23,703 nucleotides of DNA from a virus. The translations under genes and the position numbers were made by a program. The notes beneath the pieces are model-generated. The model was given only the letters and a program-made list of their open reading frames with translations, was not told where the DNA came from and made no database searches. Location: IMG/VR virus record IMGVR_UViG_3300046000_003404, positions 1 to 23,703 of that record, one strand, 5' to 3'. Shown here piece by piece: positions 11,079-19,041 of this stretch. The first letter of the stretch is position 1. Every line of letters begins with the position of its first letter.

Positions 11079-13208
11079 TTACTGCAATCTCTCTCGGTGC
11101 TCTGCACCTTTACCTCGATACGTTTGTGTCTTAGCCGCATCTTCGTGCAACTGTGCCGTAAGGTACGGTGTCACGCCATCATCAGCATAGACGGTCATAA
11201 CGCCAGTTGTCGGGTCAGTGACCGTTTTGTTCCTCAAAATCGCACTACATATCAGCATCTTGTCTGCAAAATCTACGGCTGTTGCGTGCGTCCATACCGC
11301 ATCTGATACTTCGGTTTTGGTCGGGATCAAAGCAATCAGTTCTGCCAGCGTCATATCGCCATCCTCTGTATAGATAATTGTGCCAAGCGTATCGATGGTG
11401 GATAGCGACCCCACCGAAGACGTAATGGCCGCACCGATAAGCGACTTCGTGCGGAGTATATCGAACGCACCAAACCCTACGGTAACTTGCGATCCAGTAA
11501 CGCTGGCAGATCGTTCATTCGAAAGCGCACCAGCCGATGTCGTCGCCGAAGCGCCAGATAGTGCGATTGTTTTGTCGCATACAAGAGAACCTTCTGAGAC
11601 ATGGATTTCATCGCCATCAACCACCGCTGATCTGGCGATAGTGAACGTGCCAACGTCAGCCGAAACATGAGCACCGGTAAGCGCGACCAGAATCTCTTTG
11701 ACCGGCGTAACAGTACCAACTGAAGTTGTCGTCTGAGAGCCAACTAATGCAGCAGTTTTTCCTACGGTGGCTGATAGTGCGCCAACAGATGTTGTGGCCG
11801 ACACACCAGCCAAAGCTACAGTCTTCGCGTGACCCAATATCCCGGTTGAAGTTGCGGCATTCGCGCCAGTCAGTATGGCCGTTTGCGCGACCGTAGCGAC
11901 CAGCGTACCAGCATCGGTTGTGGCCGCGCTGCCAGAAAGCGGCTTGCTGACTTGAAGCGCTGTGGTGCCTGCCGATACCGTGACTTCCGCCCCGATAAGC
12001 GCCGCCTGCTTGGACTCAGCGTAGCTGACAGACCCGGATGACGCAGTGACCGACGTTCCTGTCAGTGCGACGGTCTTCGCGTGCGCCAGCGTACCAGCAG
12101 CGGTCGTTACTTCCGACCCAACCAGCGATGCTGCGCCTTCTACGACTGCGACAACTGTGCCAGCCTGGGTCGAGACTGATGAGCCAGCGAGTGCTACCGC
12201 GTTTGCTTGCGCCAGCGTACCGGCTGAGGCAGCGACTTGCTGCCCGGTAAGGGCTGCGGTCTTAGCATGGGCCAGTGCCCCCGCTGATGCTGCGACTTGT
12301 TCTCCAGTCAGCGCCCTCGTATTAACAACCGAGAGCGTGCCGGTTGAGGCCATGACTTGCTGGCCGGTCAGTGCAGCGGACTGTGCGGCGGTGGCTGTGA
12401 GCGTGCCGGCGTGAGTTACTACAGACACCCCAGAGATCGCGGAAGTTACGTCCGCACTGCCCAGTGCGTCGAACTGAACCCACGACACCTTGACGCTGAT
12501 GATGTGGAGCGTGCCCGCCGAAGCTGTGACTGAGCCGCCTGTCAGTGCAGCGGATTGTGCGACGGTCGCGGAGAGCGTGCCGGCTTGTGTGGTTGATGCC
12601 GCTCCCGCGAGTGCCTTGATGTGCTGCTCGGAGATGCTACCCGTAGAGGCAGTCGCTGCGCTGCCAGTCAGCGCGACAGTCTTTGATTGCGCCAGCGTAC
12701 CGGCTGAGACAGCGACTTGCTGCCCGGTAAGGGCTGCGGCCTTCGCGTGCGCCAGCGTGCCAGTTGAGGCAATGGCTTGATCGCCGGTCAGCGCCTTTGT
12801 ATTGACAGCCGAGAGCGTTCCGGTTGAAACGAGGACTTGTTGGCCGGTCAGCGCAGCGGACTGTGCGACGGTGGCTGTGATAGTACCCGCCTGAGATGCT
12901 GCCGAAGACCCAGCCAGCGCCTTGCTGCTCTGTACCGACACACTACCTGCTGTGGCAGTGAGTGCGCTTCCAGTCAGGGCAACATTGATGTCCGTTACCG
13001 CAGAAGCGGTGATTGTCCCGGTGGACGTTGTGACCGCACTACCACTCAGTTCAAGTGACTGAACCGCCGCAATCGTGCCGACCGACGCTGTTACCGCTGA
13101 TCCAACGAGCGCAACAGATACGTCCGTCACCGCCAGTGCATCGAACTGCACCCACGAGACTTTTACGTCTACTGCTGCAGACTTGCCATAGATTAGCAGC
13201 AGCGACAT
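11079..13208 (-). CDS. Long repeat protein, probable tail-associated (27 units)
   Basis: This 709-residue protein starts at ATG 13208, with only a weak ribosome site. After an N-terminal KVSWVQFDA segment there are 27 consecutive units, mostly 20-22 residues, of the pattern (A/S)L.G........(A/V)GT(L/I). They are rich in Ala, Ser, Thr and Val and predicted beta. The SWVQFDA segment recurs inside unit 10. The C-terminus (from about residue 600) is different: MTLAELIALIP, LRNKTVTDPTTG, MTVYADDGVTP and a closing RGKGAEHRERLQ, matching the end of many phage tail-region proteins. Such repeat arrays probably form an elongated or decorative virion part. At the DNA level a segment of about 210 bp is duplicated with a 480-bp offset. 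Confidence 0.75.
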   Translation of the reverse strand: MSLLLIYGKSAAVDVKVSWVQFDALAVTDVSVALVGSAVTASVGTIAAVQSLELSGSAVTTSTGTITASAVTDINVALTGSALTATAGSVSVQSSKALAGSSAASQAGTITATVAQSAALTGQQVLVSTGTLSAVNTKALTGDQAIASTGTLAHAKAAALTGQQVAVSAGTLAQSKTVALTGSAATASTGSISEQHIKALAGAASTTQAGTLSATVAQSAALTGGSVTASAGTLHIISVKVSWVQFDALGSADVTSAISGVSVVTHAGTLTATAAQSAALTGQQVMASTGTLSVVNTRALTGEQVAASAGALAHAKTAALTGQQVAASAGTLAQANAVALAGSSVSTQAGTVVAVVEGAASLVGSEVTTAAGTLAHAKTVALTGTSVTASSGSVSYAESKQAALIGAEVTVSAGTTALQVSKPLSGSAATTDAGTLVATVAQTAILTGANAATSTGILGHAKTVALAGVSATTSVGALSATVGKTAALVGSQTTTSVGTVTPVKEILVALTGAHVSADVGTFTIARSAVVDGDEIHVSEGSLVCDKTIALSGASATTSAGALSNERSASVTGSQVTVGFGAFDILRTKSLIGAAITSSVGSLSTIDTLGTIIYTEDGDMTLAELIALIPTKTEVSDAVWTHATAVDFADKMLICSAILRNKTVTDPTTGVMTVYADDGVTPYLTAQLHEDAAKTQTYRGKGAEHRERLQ
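12207..12900 (-). repeat. 480-bp-offset internal duplication in the repeat gene
   Basis: Bases 12207-12263 match 12687-12743 with two differences in 57. Similarity continues at the same 480-bp offset through about 12420/12900 (for example TGGCCGGTCAGYGCAGCGGA at 12361 and 12841). In protein terms units 12-14 mirror units 5-7. The offset is a whole number of codons, so unequal recombination between copies would keep the frame. Confidence 0.75.
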
Positions 13209-13211
13209 GGA

Positions 13212-13493
13212 TTAGCTCACTTCACCTGCAGGTGCTAGTCCGTTGGTAACCAAGTACGTGTAGATCGCATATGACAAGTCGTCTCTCCTGGTCAGCCCAG
13301 GCGTGGACATAGCGTCCAGTATTACAGACGTGTTCTCAGGCGAGATCGAAAGTTCCAGACAGTCAATCTCGTTCCACTCGCCATCTTCTTTAACGTACCC
13401 CTTGCGCAGAGTGACCATTGCGCTGCCGTCTGCATGCAAGATCAGCGGCAGCAGCTTGTACGCGATGCGTACCGTATCAGTGAAAATCGGCAT
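13212..13493 (-). CDS. Small phage protein, unknown function
   Basis: This 93-residue product starts MPIFTDTVRIAYKLLPLILHADG and continues with a beta-rich middle (AMVTLRKGYVKEDGEW, CLELSISPENTS). It ends with a helix (RDDLSYAIYTYLVTNG). Stop and start codons are three bases from the downstream repeat gene and nine from the upstream gene, so it is translated within the operon. The SD upstream (AAGGAG, about ten bases before the ATG) is good. I recognise no family. It lies between two probable tail proteins and is probably a virion or assembly factor. Confidence 0.7.
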   Translation of the reverse strand: MPIFTDTVRIAYKLLPLILHADGSAMVTLRKGYVKEDGEWNEIDCLELSISPENTSVILDAMSTPGLTRRDDLSYAIYTYLVTNGLAPAGEVS

Positions 13494-13502
13494 AACTACT
13501 CC

Positions 13503-15113
13503 TTAGACCAAGGGGATCATCTCTTGCGAGACGGTTGAAAGGTGAGACTGAAGCAGGATACAGTCGTAGTTGTCCGTGCCGTCGATAACGCAGTACGAAG
13601 CCATACGCTTACCTTGCGCCGCCGTGCCAGCCTGCAGGAAGTCGGTCGGTGTGAACGGTGCCATTACCCGGTTTTTCACATCGAAGCGGTACATCTGGTT
13701 GACCGCAGAAGCCACATAGGCGTTCATGTAGAACATGCGGCCCTCGTTTTCGTAGGGAGAATACGCACCGCATGACGCTGCGGTAAGTGTCACTGCACCG
13801 TCGATGGTCTGACCGTTGGTCCATGAGCCGTTTATGGCCCCCGCGATGTCCAGCATGTCAACCGTCGCCGAGCTACCCCGGAAGAAGTGACAGTGGCTAT
13901 GACGCGCATTACGAGCGTCATCCGGCTGAATACCCCACGACGGTGCCCACATACAGCCTGTGGCCATCGCATTACCTGCGGCTGCGAAGTAAGTAGTGCT
14001 CCAAGTGTCCGCAGTGATGCTGTTGGTGCCGTTGTTGATGGTCGCGTCGGTGTAGTTATAGGTGTAGACCGTGGTGGTCGCAGAGGAACGCGCCACAATC
14101 AGGTTCGGCAACTCGATGACGTACTTGGCAGAGGACGAAGGCGTTACCGTCCATGTTGTGCCAAGTGTGTAAACCGGCGAAGGGCCAGCCGTGTGCGAGG
14201 CAATGATGCGGCGCTGACCGACTGCCGTTGGCGTGGCGGTATCCTGCACGATGCGAATCTGGAAGTTGCGGTACTCGTTGGCGAGAATCACAGCGTCACC
14301 CAGCGTTGCCTGCCCGGTCAGCGTCCCTGGAGCCGCCGCAGTCGCAGCGAGCGCGTGGCGCGTCTCTACCCCGGAGTCATAGACGAATGTGCCCTGGATC
14401 ATGCCCTCACCCGGCATGCAGTCGTAAGGTGTGTACTGCTCGTCCAACACCATGAACGCGGTGTCGGTCGACACAGTGGCCGGTAGATTGGTGCTTACCT
14501 TGTTGGCAAGGAAGTTCGTCGCCAGTTCGTAGCTACGCAAGATTGAGGCGGCGAGAGCGCCGGCAGACAGCATGAACAGGCGACCAGCGACGATTTCGTA
14601 CCGTGCGCCAGTGGCCGGCGTAAACGAGAATGCGGACAGCACTTTTATCGTCGGGGTGGTGCTTGCTGTGTTGCCGACGATGTAGCGCTCTTCCGTCTTG
14701 CCCGCTGTGGTGTCGGTGATGCGCAGCTTGAAGCCGTAGTCACCTGAACCTCCACGATTCGCCAGCATGTTGATACCTACCGCTGCGGGGAGAGCGGTGG
14801 ACAGCACGACAGAGGTTGTCGTGGCACCGGCTGCGATGGTCCCGACCAGACCGAAGCTAGGTACGAAAACCGCTTCTGCACCGGCAGCGTAAGTGCCGCC
14901 AAGTGCGGGGGACCCAATGAGGTTCCACGCCTTCGTGACGATGTTGTATCGGTTGAACGTCGTAGCGTTGACTAGGTTGTAAACGAACGGGTTCCTGCTG
15001 ATGCCTGATCGCATGTCGGACGCGAGAATACCCGCAGCAGTATGGGCGTTAGGCGACGGAGCAACCTGTCTCCACGCCAGCATGTCGATGACTTTTTTGA
15101 ATGTGTTTGCCAT
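13503..15113 (-). CDS. Large structural protein, probable tail / beta-propeller type
   Basis: This 536-residue protein starts MANTFKKVIDMLAWRQVAPSP, an opening I associate with a conserved virion protein of proteobacterial phages. Its body is beta-rich and dense in Thr, Ala and Gly, with repeated aromatic elements such as RYNIVTKAWNLIG, GRLFMLSAG, GRMFYMNAYV and MYRFDVKNRVMAPF. These recall blades of a propeller or sheet repeats. There are no long coiled coils, so it is not a tape measure. GAGGAT lies nine bases before the ATG. The stop of the preceding gene abuts its start. Assignment as a tail or baseplate-associated protein is inferred from composition and position. Confidence 0.7.
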   Translation of the reverse strand: MANTFKKVIDMLAWRQVAPSPNAHTAAGILASDMRSGISRNPFVYNLVNATTFNRYNIVTKAWNLIGSPALGGTYAAGAEAVFVPSFGLVGTIAAGATTTSVVLSTALPAAVGINMLANRGGSGDYGFKLRITDTTAGKTEERYIVGNTASTTPTIKVLSAFSFTPATGARYEIVAGRLFMLSAGALAASILRSYELATNFLANKVSTNLPATVSTDTAFMVLDEQYTPYDCMPGEGMIQGTFVYDSGVETRHALAATAAAPGTLTGQATLGDAVILANEYRNFQIRIVQDTATPTAVGQRRIIASHTAGPSPVYTLGTTWTVTPSSSAKYVIELPNLIVARSSATTTVYTYNYTDATINNGTNSITADTWSTTYFAAAGNAMATGCMWAPSWGIQPDDARNARHSHCHFFRGSSATVDMLDIAGAINGSWTNGQTIDGAVTLTAASCGAYSPYENEGRMFYMNAYVASAVNQMYRFDVKNRVMAPFTPTDFLQAGTAAQGKRMASYCVIDGTDNYDCILLQSHLSTVSQEMIPLV

Positions 15114-15542
15114 TTAGGTGATCCTCGCTCTTACGTTTAAGTTCCATGCCGCGTTGATGTTTGCGCGAACTTGAGCATCCGCGTTGAATCCGCCGATGTT
15201 GGTTTGGTTGGTCAGGGTTCCCACCGTGGTGACACTACCAACGCTGGTGACACTACTCACCGTGGTGACATTTCCCAGCGTTGGCAGTGTCTCAACCACC
15301 ACCGTTCCGCGCTGCCGTTGCAGTGACTTGTCATAGCCCAGAGGCGACAGCAGCATCTGTAGGATGCGACCGAGTATTCCGTTGCCGTCGCTGTCTTGTA
15401 CTGGGACTGGGTTACTCTCAGAAGCATCTACAGCTTCGCCGTCGCCGCCATGTGTAAGCTTGACACGTTGGTACTTGACGCCGCCTATGTCGTCTGAGGC
15501 AATTACGTCCCCAGTTCCGGGTAAGGTGGTGTTATCAGACAT
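15114..15542 (-). CDS. Conserved phage structural protein, unknown role
   Basis: This 142-residue product has an acidic N-terminal part (GTGDVIASDDIGGVKYQRVKL) and a central SPLGYDKSLQRQRGTVVVETL. A V/T/S/G repeat then runs TLGNVTTVSSVTSVGSV, and the end reads QVRANINAAWNLNVRARIT. The Val/Thr repeat is probably a beta-structured fibre-like or linker segment. Its stop is immediately next to the ATG of the 536-residue protein, and its ATG abuts the stop of the gene before it. I cannot name a family with a known function; a tail-associated role is inferred. Confidence 0.65.
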   Translation of the reverse strand: MSDNTTLPGTGDVIASDDIGGVKYQRVKLTHGGDGEAVDASESNPVPVQDSDGNGILGRILQMLLSPLGYDKSLQRQRGTVVVETLPTLGNVTTVSSVTSVGSVTTVGTLTNQTNIGGFNADAQVRANINAAWNLNVRARIT

Positions 15543-16190
15543 TTATTGAGCCTCCAAGGTGACACTGAGATCGGCGTAGTCAGTGATCGCATCACACTCA
15601 GCGCCGGATAATGTGATGGTGTAGTCAGCCCAGGACGCGCCGAGACTGGTGAACGTGCGGGTGGCGATAGTCGTTGCACCCTGCTTCAAGGTAGCCACCA
15701 GATCATTACCGTTGGCTGACTGAGCGCGGATCGTGATGACCTGACCGGATGACGTTGCCGGGTCGGTGACTGCGTTGAGTGCCACTTCGCAGGTGCTTGC
15801 CGTGGTTGTCTCGATGTAGTCGGTGTCGCTGGCGGTCGTTTCGTCCAGCATGTCATAGAGGTCTGAGCCGGTTGAAGGTGTCCATGCGCCTGCTGAGATG
15901 TCGGAAGATGGTCGTGCAAAGCGAAGTGCAGCCCCACTCAGCGTCGTCCAAGTACCGACAACCTGCACAACATTGGAATACGTCGCGCCGTCATAGATTA
16001 CCGCTGCGCTGTCGTACTCAGTCGATGCGCTTAACCCGGTAGCTTCTAGATACTGACCCGATCCTGTCCATGCGGCATTGCCTGCCCACGATGCCGCTGC
16101 ACCTGTCGAATCCTGCCCGGCGACGATTTGCACATTTGACGGTGTGCCGGTGCCTGCGGGGTAGGTGACGATGTAGAGCGTTTGCGGCAT
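15543..16190 (-). CDS. Beta-sandwich virion protein (fibre or appendage type)
   Basis: This 215-residue product has two beta regions. Residues 1-85 (MPQTLYIVTYPAGTG to VVQVVGTW) look like an Fn3- or Ig-like fold, with SGQYLEATGLSASTEYDSAAVIYDG. Residues 90-215 resemble a carbohydrate-binding jelly-roll: LRFARPSSDISAGAWTPSTG, then TSSGQVITIRAQSANGNDLV and a closing LSVTLEAQ. No signal peptide is present. It sits three bases after the LamG-like gene. A role in surface or glycan binding is plausible but inferred from the fold style only. Confidence 0.65.
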   Translation of the reverse strand: MPQTLYIVTYPAGTGTPSNVQIVAGQDSTGAAASWAGNAAWTGSGQYLEATGLSASTEYDSAAVIYDGATYSNVVQVVGTWTTLSGAALRFARPSSDISAGAWTPSTGSDLYDMLDETTASDTDYIETTTASTCEVALNAVTDPATSSGQVITIRAQSANGNDLVATLKQGATTIATRTFTSLGASWADYTITLSGAECDAITDYADLSVTLEAQ

Positions 16191-16193
16191 AGC

Positions 16194-17036
16194 TTATGCG
16201 CTCGCGGTCAATCGTCCGCCGCTACTGGTGATGTTGCTCACCGCGAGGGAGGTGAGAACGGGGAATGATGATCCGAAGGAATAGATGACTTGCTTCTTAT
16301 TTTTATACAGGCCGAATATCTCACCTTTAGTCATCAATCTAGATATTTCTGAATCAGTCAGTGCCCTGTTCCAGTTAGCGGCAAAGTGCACCGCAGAATT
16401 GGATTCTCCAGATACATTTCTACCAACAATAATCAATCTATTTGCTTCAGATACCTGAATTAAATTAGTCAGTGATCCTGAGGTTGATACGATTGAACCG
16501 TTGTCTGTTCTAGCGTGAATTGAACTACTCGCGCCGTTAAACCGACCGATCACCATCACTACCGTACCGAGCGTATGGGGCGATATAGCGACGGATAAGG
16601 CTGATCCAACGTTATTATAATACAACTGAAATTTAGCATAAGCGACCCCAACATCCGTCCTTGTATGCAAGTGCCAACCTTGGCAATCTATACCGGAAAC
16701 ATAATTACCATCATAGAACTGAGAACCTATTGCCGTAGCACTGCTACTCATGATTGTGGCAATAGACATCACCGTGAATGGTTGCCCCGCTGCATATCTT
16801 GATTTTGCTAATTTTGTCTTATCTATTGTTTGAGCGACACCATTTCCATAGTAGGCATCTTTTTTGAAACTTGGTTGGTCAAAGTTTGCAGCTGAATATA
16901 ACGCTGCGTTATTGACAATCTCATGTGTACCGTTGAAAAGGTGTTGTAACCCCTTCGTAAGTGAATTGTTCCAATTTACGCCAACAGCCGATTGCGGCTG
17001 CTGCGTAAACCTCCGAGGCAGGATTATCGAAGCCAC
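16194..17036 (-). CDS. LamG / concanavalin-like phage protein, AT-rich
   Basis: This 280-residue protein starts at GTG 17036 with a weak ribosome site. The opening ASIILPRRFTQQPQSAV is typical of proteins of this class, and no later start fits better. Residues 20-240 look like a LamG/concanavalin domain: a GLQHLFNG strand early, FTVMSIATI strands, and a closing FAANWNRALTDSEISRLM, the usual last strand and helix of such domains. The tail is Ser/Gly-rich. These domains usually bind sugars, so receptor or surface binding is likely. The DNA is strikingly AT-rich: 16801-16860 is 35% GC by my count, against 62% for 13861-13920. This suggests recent acquisition of a host-range module. Confidence 0.7.
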   Translation of the reverse strand: MASIILPRRFTQQPQSAVGVNWNNSLTKGLQHLFNGTHEIVNNAALYSAANFDQPSFKKDAYYGNGVAQTIDKTKLAKSRYAAGQPFTVMSIATIMSSSATAIGSQFYDGNYVSGIDCQGWHLHTRTDVGVAYAKFQLYYNNVGSALSVAISPHTLGTVVMVIGRFNGASSSIHARTDNGSIVSTSGSLTNLIQVSEANRLIIVGRNVSGESNSAVHFAANWNRALTDSEISRLMTKGEIFGLYKNKKQVIYSFGSSFPVLTSLAVSNITSSGGRLTASA

Positions 17037-17039
17037 GAT

Positions 17040-17477
17040 TTAGGCCGAGTTCGCCGAGATATTGGCTTGGTAGACGTTGCCAGAAGTCAACGCTACACCA
17101 AGATCATTTTTAACCACCAGTTTCAGGTATCGCGCAGTCGGCAATCCTGAGATCGAGAAAAACTTGCGGTGGGTGTTGGTGTCGTTCATCGGCAACACAC
17201 CAAGAAAATGCAAATCAGATTCTTCCGTTGCCGTGGTTCCGCTTTCCGGACCTGAACCGTAATTGCTGTTATCAAGGCTGAACTTGCAGAACAGCACCAG
17301 TTGTTTGTTGCCTGATGGCGTTCCGTTGGCGTCAGCCTCCACCTCGAAGGTGACATCAATCGGAATGGCTGCGCCAAGGTCAATGGCGGAAGACATGACG
17401 TAAGTCGCACTTGCCAGCGTGCCAAGATTGAGAACTGATGCGCTGCGCGTACCTTGCGCTAGGGTGGTTGTGGTCAT
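17040..17477 (-). CDS. Beta-rich virion protein, unknown function
   Basis: This 145-residue product starts at ATG 17477 (MTTTTLAQGTRSASVLNLG). The sequence is dominated by beta strands: TYVMSSAIDLGAAIPIDVTFEV, QLVLFCKFSLDNSNYG, HRKFFSISGLPTARYLKLVV. It resembles small jelly-roll or discoidin-like phage proteins. It has no membrane segment. Start and stop are three bases from the neighbouring genes. Function is inferred only as structural, within the tail or decoration block. Confidence 0.65.
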   Translation of the reverse strand: MTTTTLAQGTRSASVLNLGTLASATYVMSSAIDLGAAIPIDVTFEVEADANGTPSGNKQLVLFCKFSLDNSNYGSGPESGTTATEESDLHFLGVLPMNDTNTHRKFFSISGLPTARYLKLVVKNDLGVALTSGNVYQANISANSA

Positions 17478-17480
17478 GGT

Positions 17481-17927
17481 TTATCCCCTTGTCGATTGCG
17501 CGATTTGTTCGATGGTCACGCTGCCGAGTCCTGCTTGTTCCGCCCGCGAAATCAGCGTATCGGCCAGGCTCAGAATCACCAGCTTGTTCGTTTCAGTGAA
17601 ATCCGGGATCAGTTCTTCAGCGACCAGACCATCCAGAACTTGCGTGAACTTGCCCAGGATCATCGGATTGCTCAGGTCGAAGATCGGGAATACTTCGAGC
17701 GCACGTTTAGCTGCAACGCAAGCAGGCTGCTGGCTGGCTTCGATAGCTATCAGGAGGTCCACCAACATCAGATACTGGCGAATGTCATGACTTGCGACTT
17801 TGCCTTTTGCTGGAATGTCTTTGCGGTTGAGGATTGCCTCAACTACGCCGTCTGCTCCGACGGCGATGTGCGGAGCGAGTTCTTCGGCCAGCGGGCCGGA
17901 GGTGAGTTCTTCAAGTAGTGTGGTCAT
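17481..17927 (-). CDS. Helical phage protein, unknown function
   Basis: This 148-residue product begins MTTLLEELTSGPLAEELAPH and is almost entirely helical: DIRQYLMLVDLLIAIEA, AAKRALEVFPIF, LGKFTQVLDGLVAEELI, KLVILSLADTLISRAEQAG. The composition contrasts with the beta-rich neighbours, so it may be an assembly factor, adaptor or chaperone rather than a decoration protein. I recognise no named family. It sits two to three bases from the genes on either side. Confidence 0.65.
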   Translation of the reverse strand: MTTLLEELTSGPLAEELAPHIAVGADGVVEAILNRKDIPAKGKVASHDIRQYLMLVDLLIAIEASQQPACVAAKRALEVFPIFDLSNPMILGKFTQVLDGLVAEELIPDFTETNKLVILSLADTLISRAEQAGLGSVTIEQIAQSTRG

Positions 17928-17929
17928 GA

Positions 17930-18352
17930 TTATGCGAACCGAACCAAGCCGGTCGTGCTGTCGTTGGTAGGCATCGTCAGCGTGAAGTTACCCGCCGTGA
18001 TGGTCTGGCTACCGAAGGTGAACACGCCGATGGAGCGATCCGAGTCAGTGGTGGAGTAGATCATCACGGCATCGAACGCGGTTGCCAAGGTGACGGTGGT
18101 CCAGGCGATAGACGCCGAAGGAGTCCAGTAAGCTGTAGTGCCAGTCAAGCCGGCACTGTTCGCATTGGTGACGGACGCGCCGGTTGCGGTGTAGCCAGTA
18201 CCGGAGACTTCGCCAGTGGCGGTGTACGCCGCGTTGGTCGGGCCAGTGGTTGCCGAGGCCAGATACAGCGAGCCTTTGAGGGTCTTGCCGTTGACGATGG
18301 CTGCGAGAGCTGCCTGTTTGGCAGCGCCGGTAATGCCTTGTGAATTCGCCAT
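17930..18352 (-). CDS. Small beta-rich virion protein
   Basis: This 140-residue product starts MANSQGITGAAKQAALAAIVNG and continues with Thr/Ala/Gly-rich strands (GEVSGTGYTATGASV, AYWTPSASIAWTTVTLATAFDAV, GNFTLTMPTNDSTTG). This layout, a short N-terminal helix then a small beta domain ending LVRFA, is common in phage decoration or tail proteins. It lies nine bases after the 66-residue gene. The exact role is unknown. Confidence 0.65.
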   Translation of the reverse strand: MANSQGITGAAKQAALAAIVNGKTLKGSLYLASATTGPTNAAYTATGEVSGTGYTATGASVTNANSAGLTGTTAYWTPSASIAWTTVTLATAFDAVMIYSTTDSDRSIGVFTFGSQTITAGNFTLTMPTNDSTTGLVRFA

Positions 18353-18361
18353 GATGGCTCC

Positions 18362-18562
18362 TTAATTCAAAGATTGGGTGATAGGTTCAGCGGTCAGCCC
18401 GCGCTTGGTCAAAACGTGCGCAGACTCACGCACAACTTCATCACCCAGCGAGTAGGTCTCTACCAACTTGGTGTATTCGTCGGTCACTTCCCAGCGTGTG
18501 GCGTAGGCCAAGTCGCTGATCGGGAGGTTTCCTTTGGTGGTGTAGATCATCGGTGTCGACAT
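18362..18562 (-). CDS. Short conserved phage protein, unknown function
   Basis: This 66-residue product starts MSTPMIYTTKGNLPISDLAY and has WEVTDEYTKLVETYSLGDEVVRESAHVL, ending TAEPITQSLN. This opening is one I associate with small uncharacterised proteins between structural genes of proteobacterial phages. AAGGG lies eight bases before the ATG. A 23-base gap separates it from the upstream amidase gene. No function is assigned. Confidence 0.65.
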   Translation of the reverse strand: MSTPMIYTTKGNLPISDLAYATRWEVTDEYTKLVETYSLGDEVVRESAHVLTKRGLTAEPITQSLN

Positions 18563-18585
18563 GGTCAGCCCTTATATGGTCATAG

Positions 18586-19041
18586 TCATTCAAGTGGTTT
18601 TGAAATCAGGTAGAGATGCTGCGGCGTCAGCCAGTGAGAATCATTCATATCAATGATTGGATGCCCCGTTTCCTGTGCGGCCCATGCAATCAACTCATGG
18701 CAGACCCATTTTTCTTTGTGCTGCCAGTTGCGCCTGAATACCCAGCCGAATAGGTACATCCAGTCATAGGGTTTGCCGATCTGGCTAAACGCAGCCGACC
18801 AAACAGCCACCGGATCAGGATGCGGAATCATTCTGAAATCCCAATCGCCGCGCGCTATGTAGGCATCGACCTCGCGCACATAAACACCAGACGGTTCTGC
18901 TATGCCGGATGACTCGATATAGCGGCGATTCATGCCAGGGTGCATCAGCATGCAGTGCGACCAGCGCCCGCGTGTCAACCACTCGATCATTCGACCAATG
19001 ATCGTGTTTGATCGAGAAAACCCGATGACAAGATGCGTCAT
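18586..19041 (-). CDS. Permuted NlpC/P60-like (YebB/YiiX-type) papain-fold protein
   Basis: This is a 151-residue product. In the permuted papain-like amidase family the catalytic His precedes the Cys. Here RGRWSHCML gives H29 and KWVCHELIAW gives C114, with IGKPYDWMYLFGWVF (88-102) as the usual aromatic segment between. E43 is a possible acidic partner. Members cut amide or peptide bonds in cell wall or lipids; in a phage this may be a cell-wall hydrolase or virion-associated enzyme. There is no signal peptide. Its ATG overlaps the stop of the preceding coiled-coil/transmembrane gene by one base, so the two are coupled, which fits a lysis or wall-entry pair. The substrate is inferred. Confidence 0.72.
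   Translation of the reverse strand: MTHLVIGFSRSNTIIGRMIEWLTRGRWSHCMLMHPGMNRRYIESSGIAEPSGVYVREVDAYIARGDWDFRMIPHPDPVAVWSAAFSQIGKPYDWMYLFGWVFRRNWQHKEKWVCHELIAWAAQETGHPIIDMNDSHWLTPQHLYLISKPLE

Noticed and set aside
12046-12414. Plus-strand frame made of repeated Val/Ala/Cys/Pro motifs
   Set aside because: It mirrors the repeats of the minus-strand repeat protein; nothing independent supports it.
11079-13208. Possible CRISPR or tandem-repeat array from regular 60-66 bp periodicity
   Set aside because: The periodicity is that of coding repeat units in one long open frame; there are no constant repeats separated by unique spacers.
13503-15113. Diversity-generating retroelement target gene
   Set aside because: No template repeat, reverse transcriptase or C-type lectin variable region is seen in the window.
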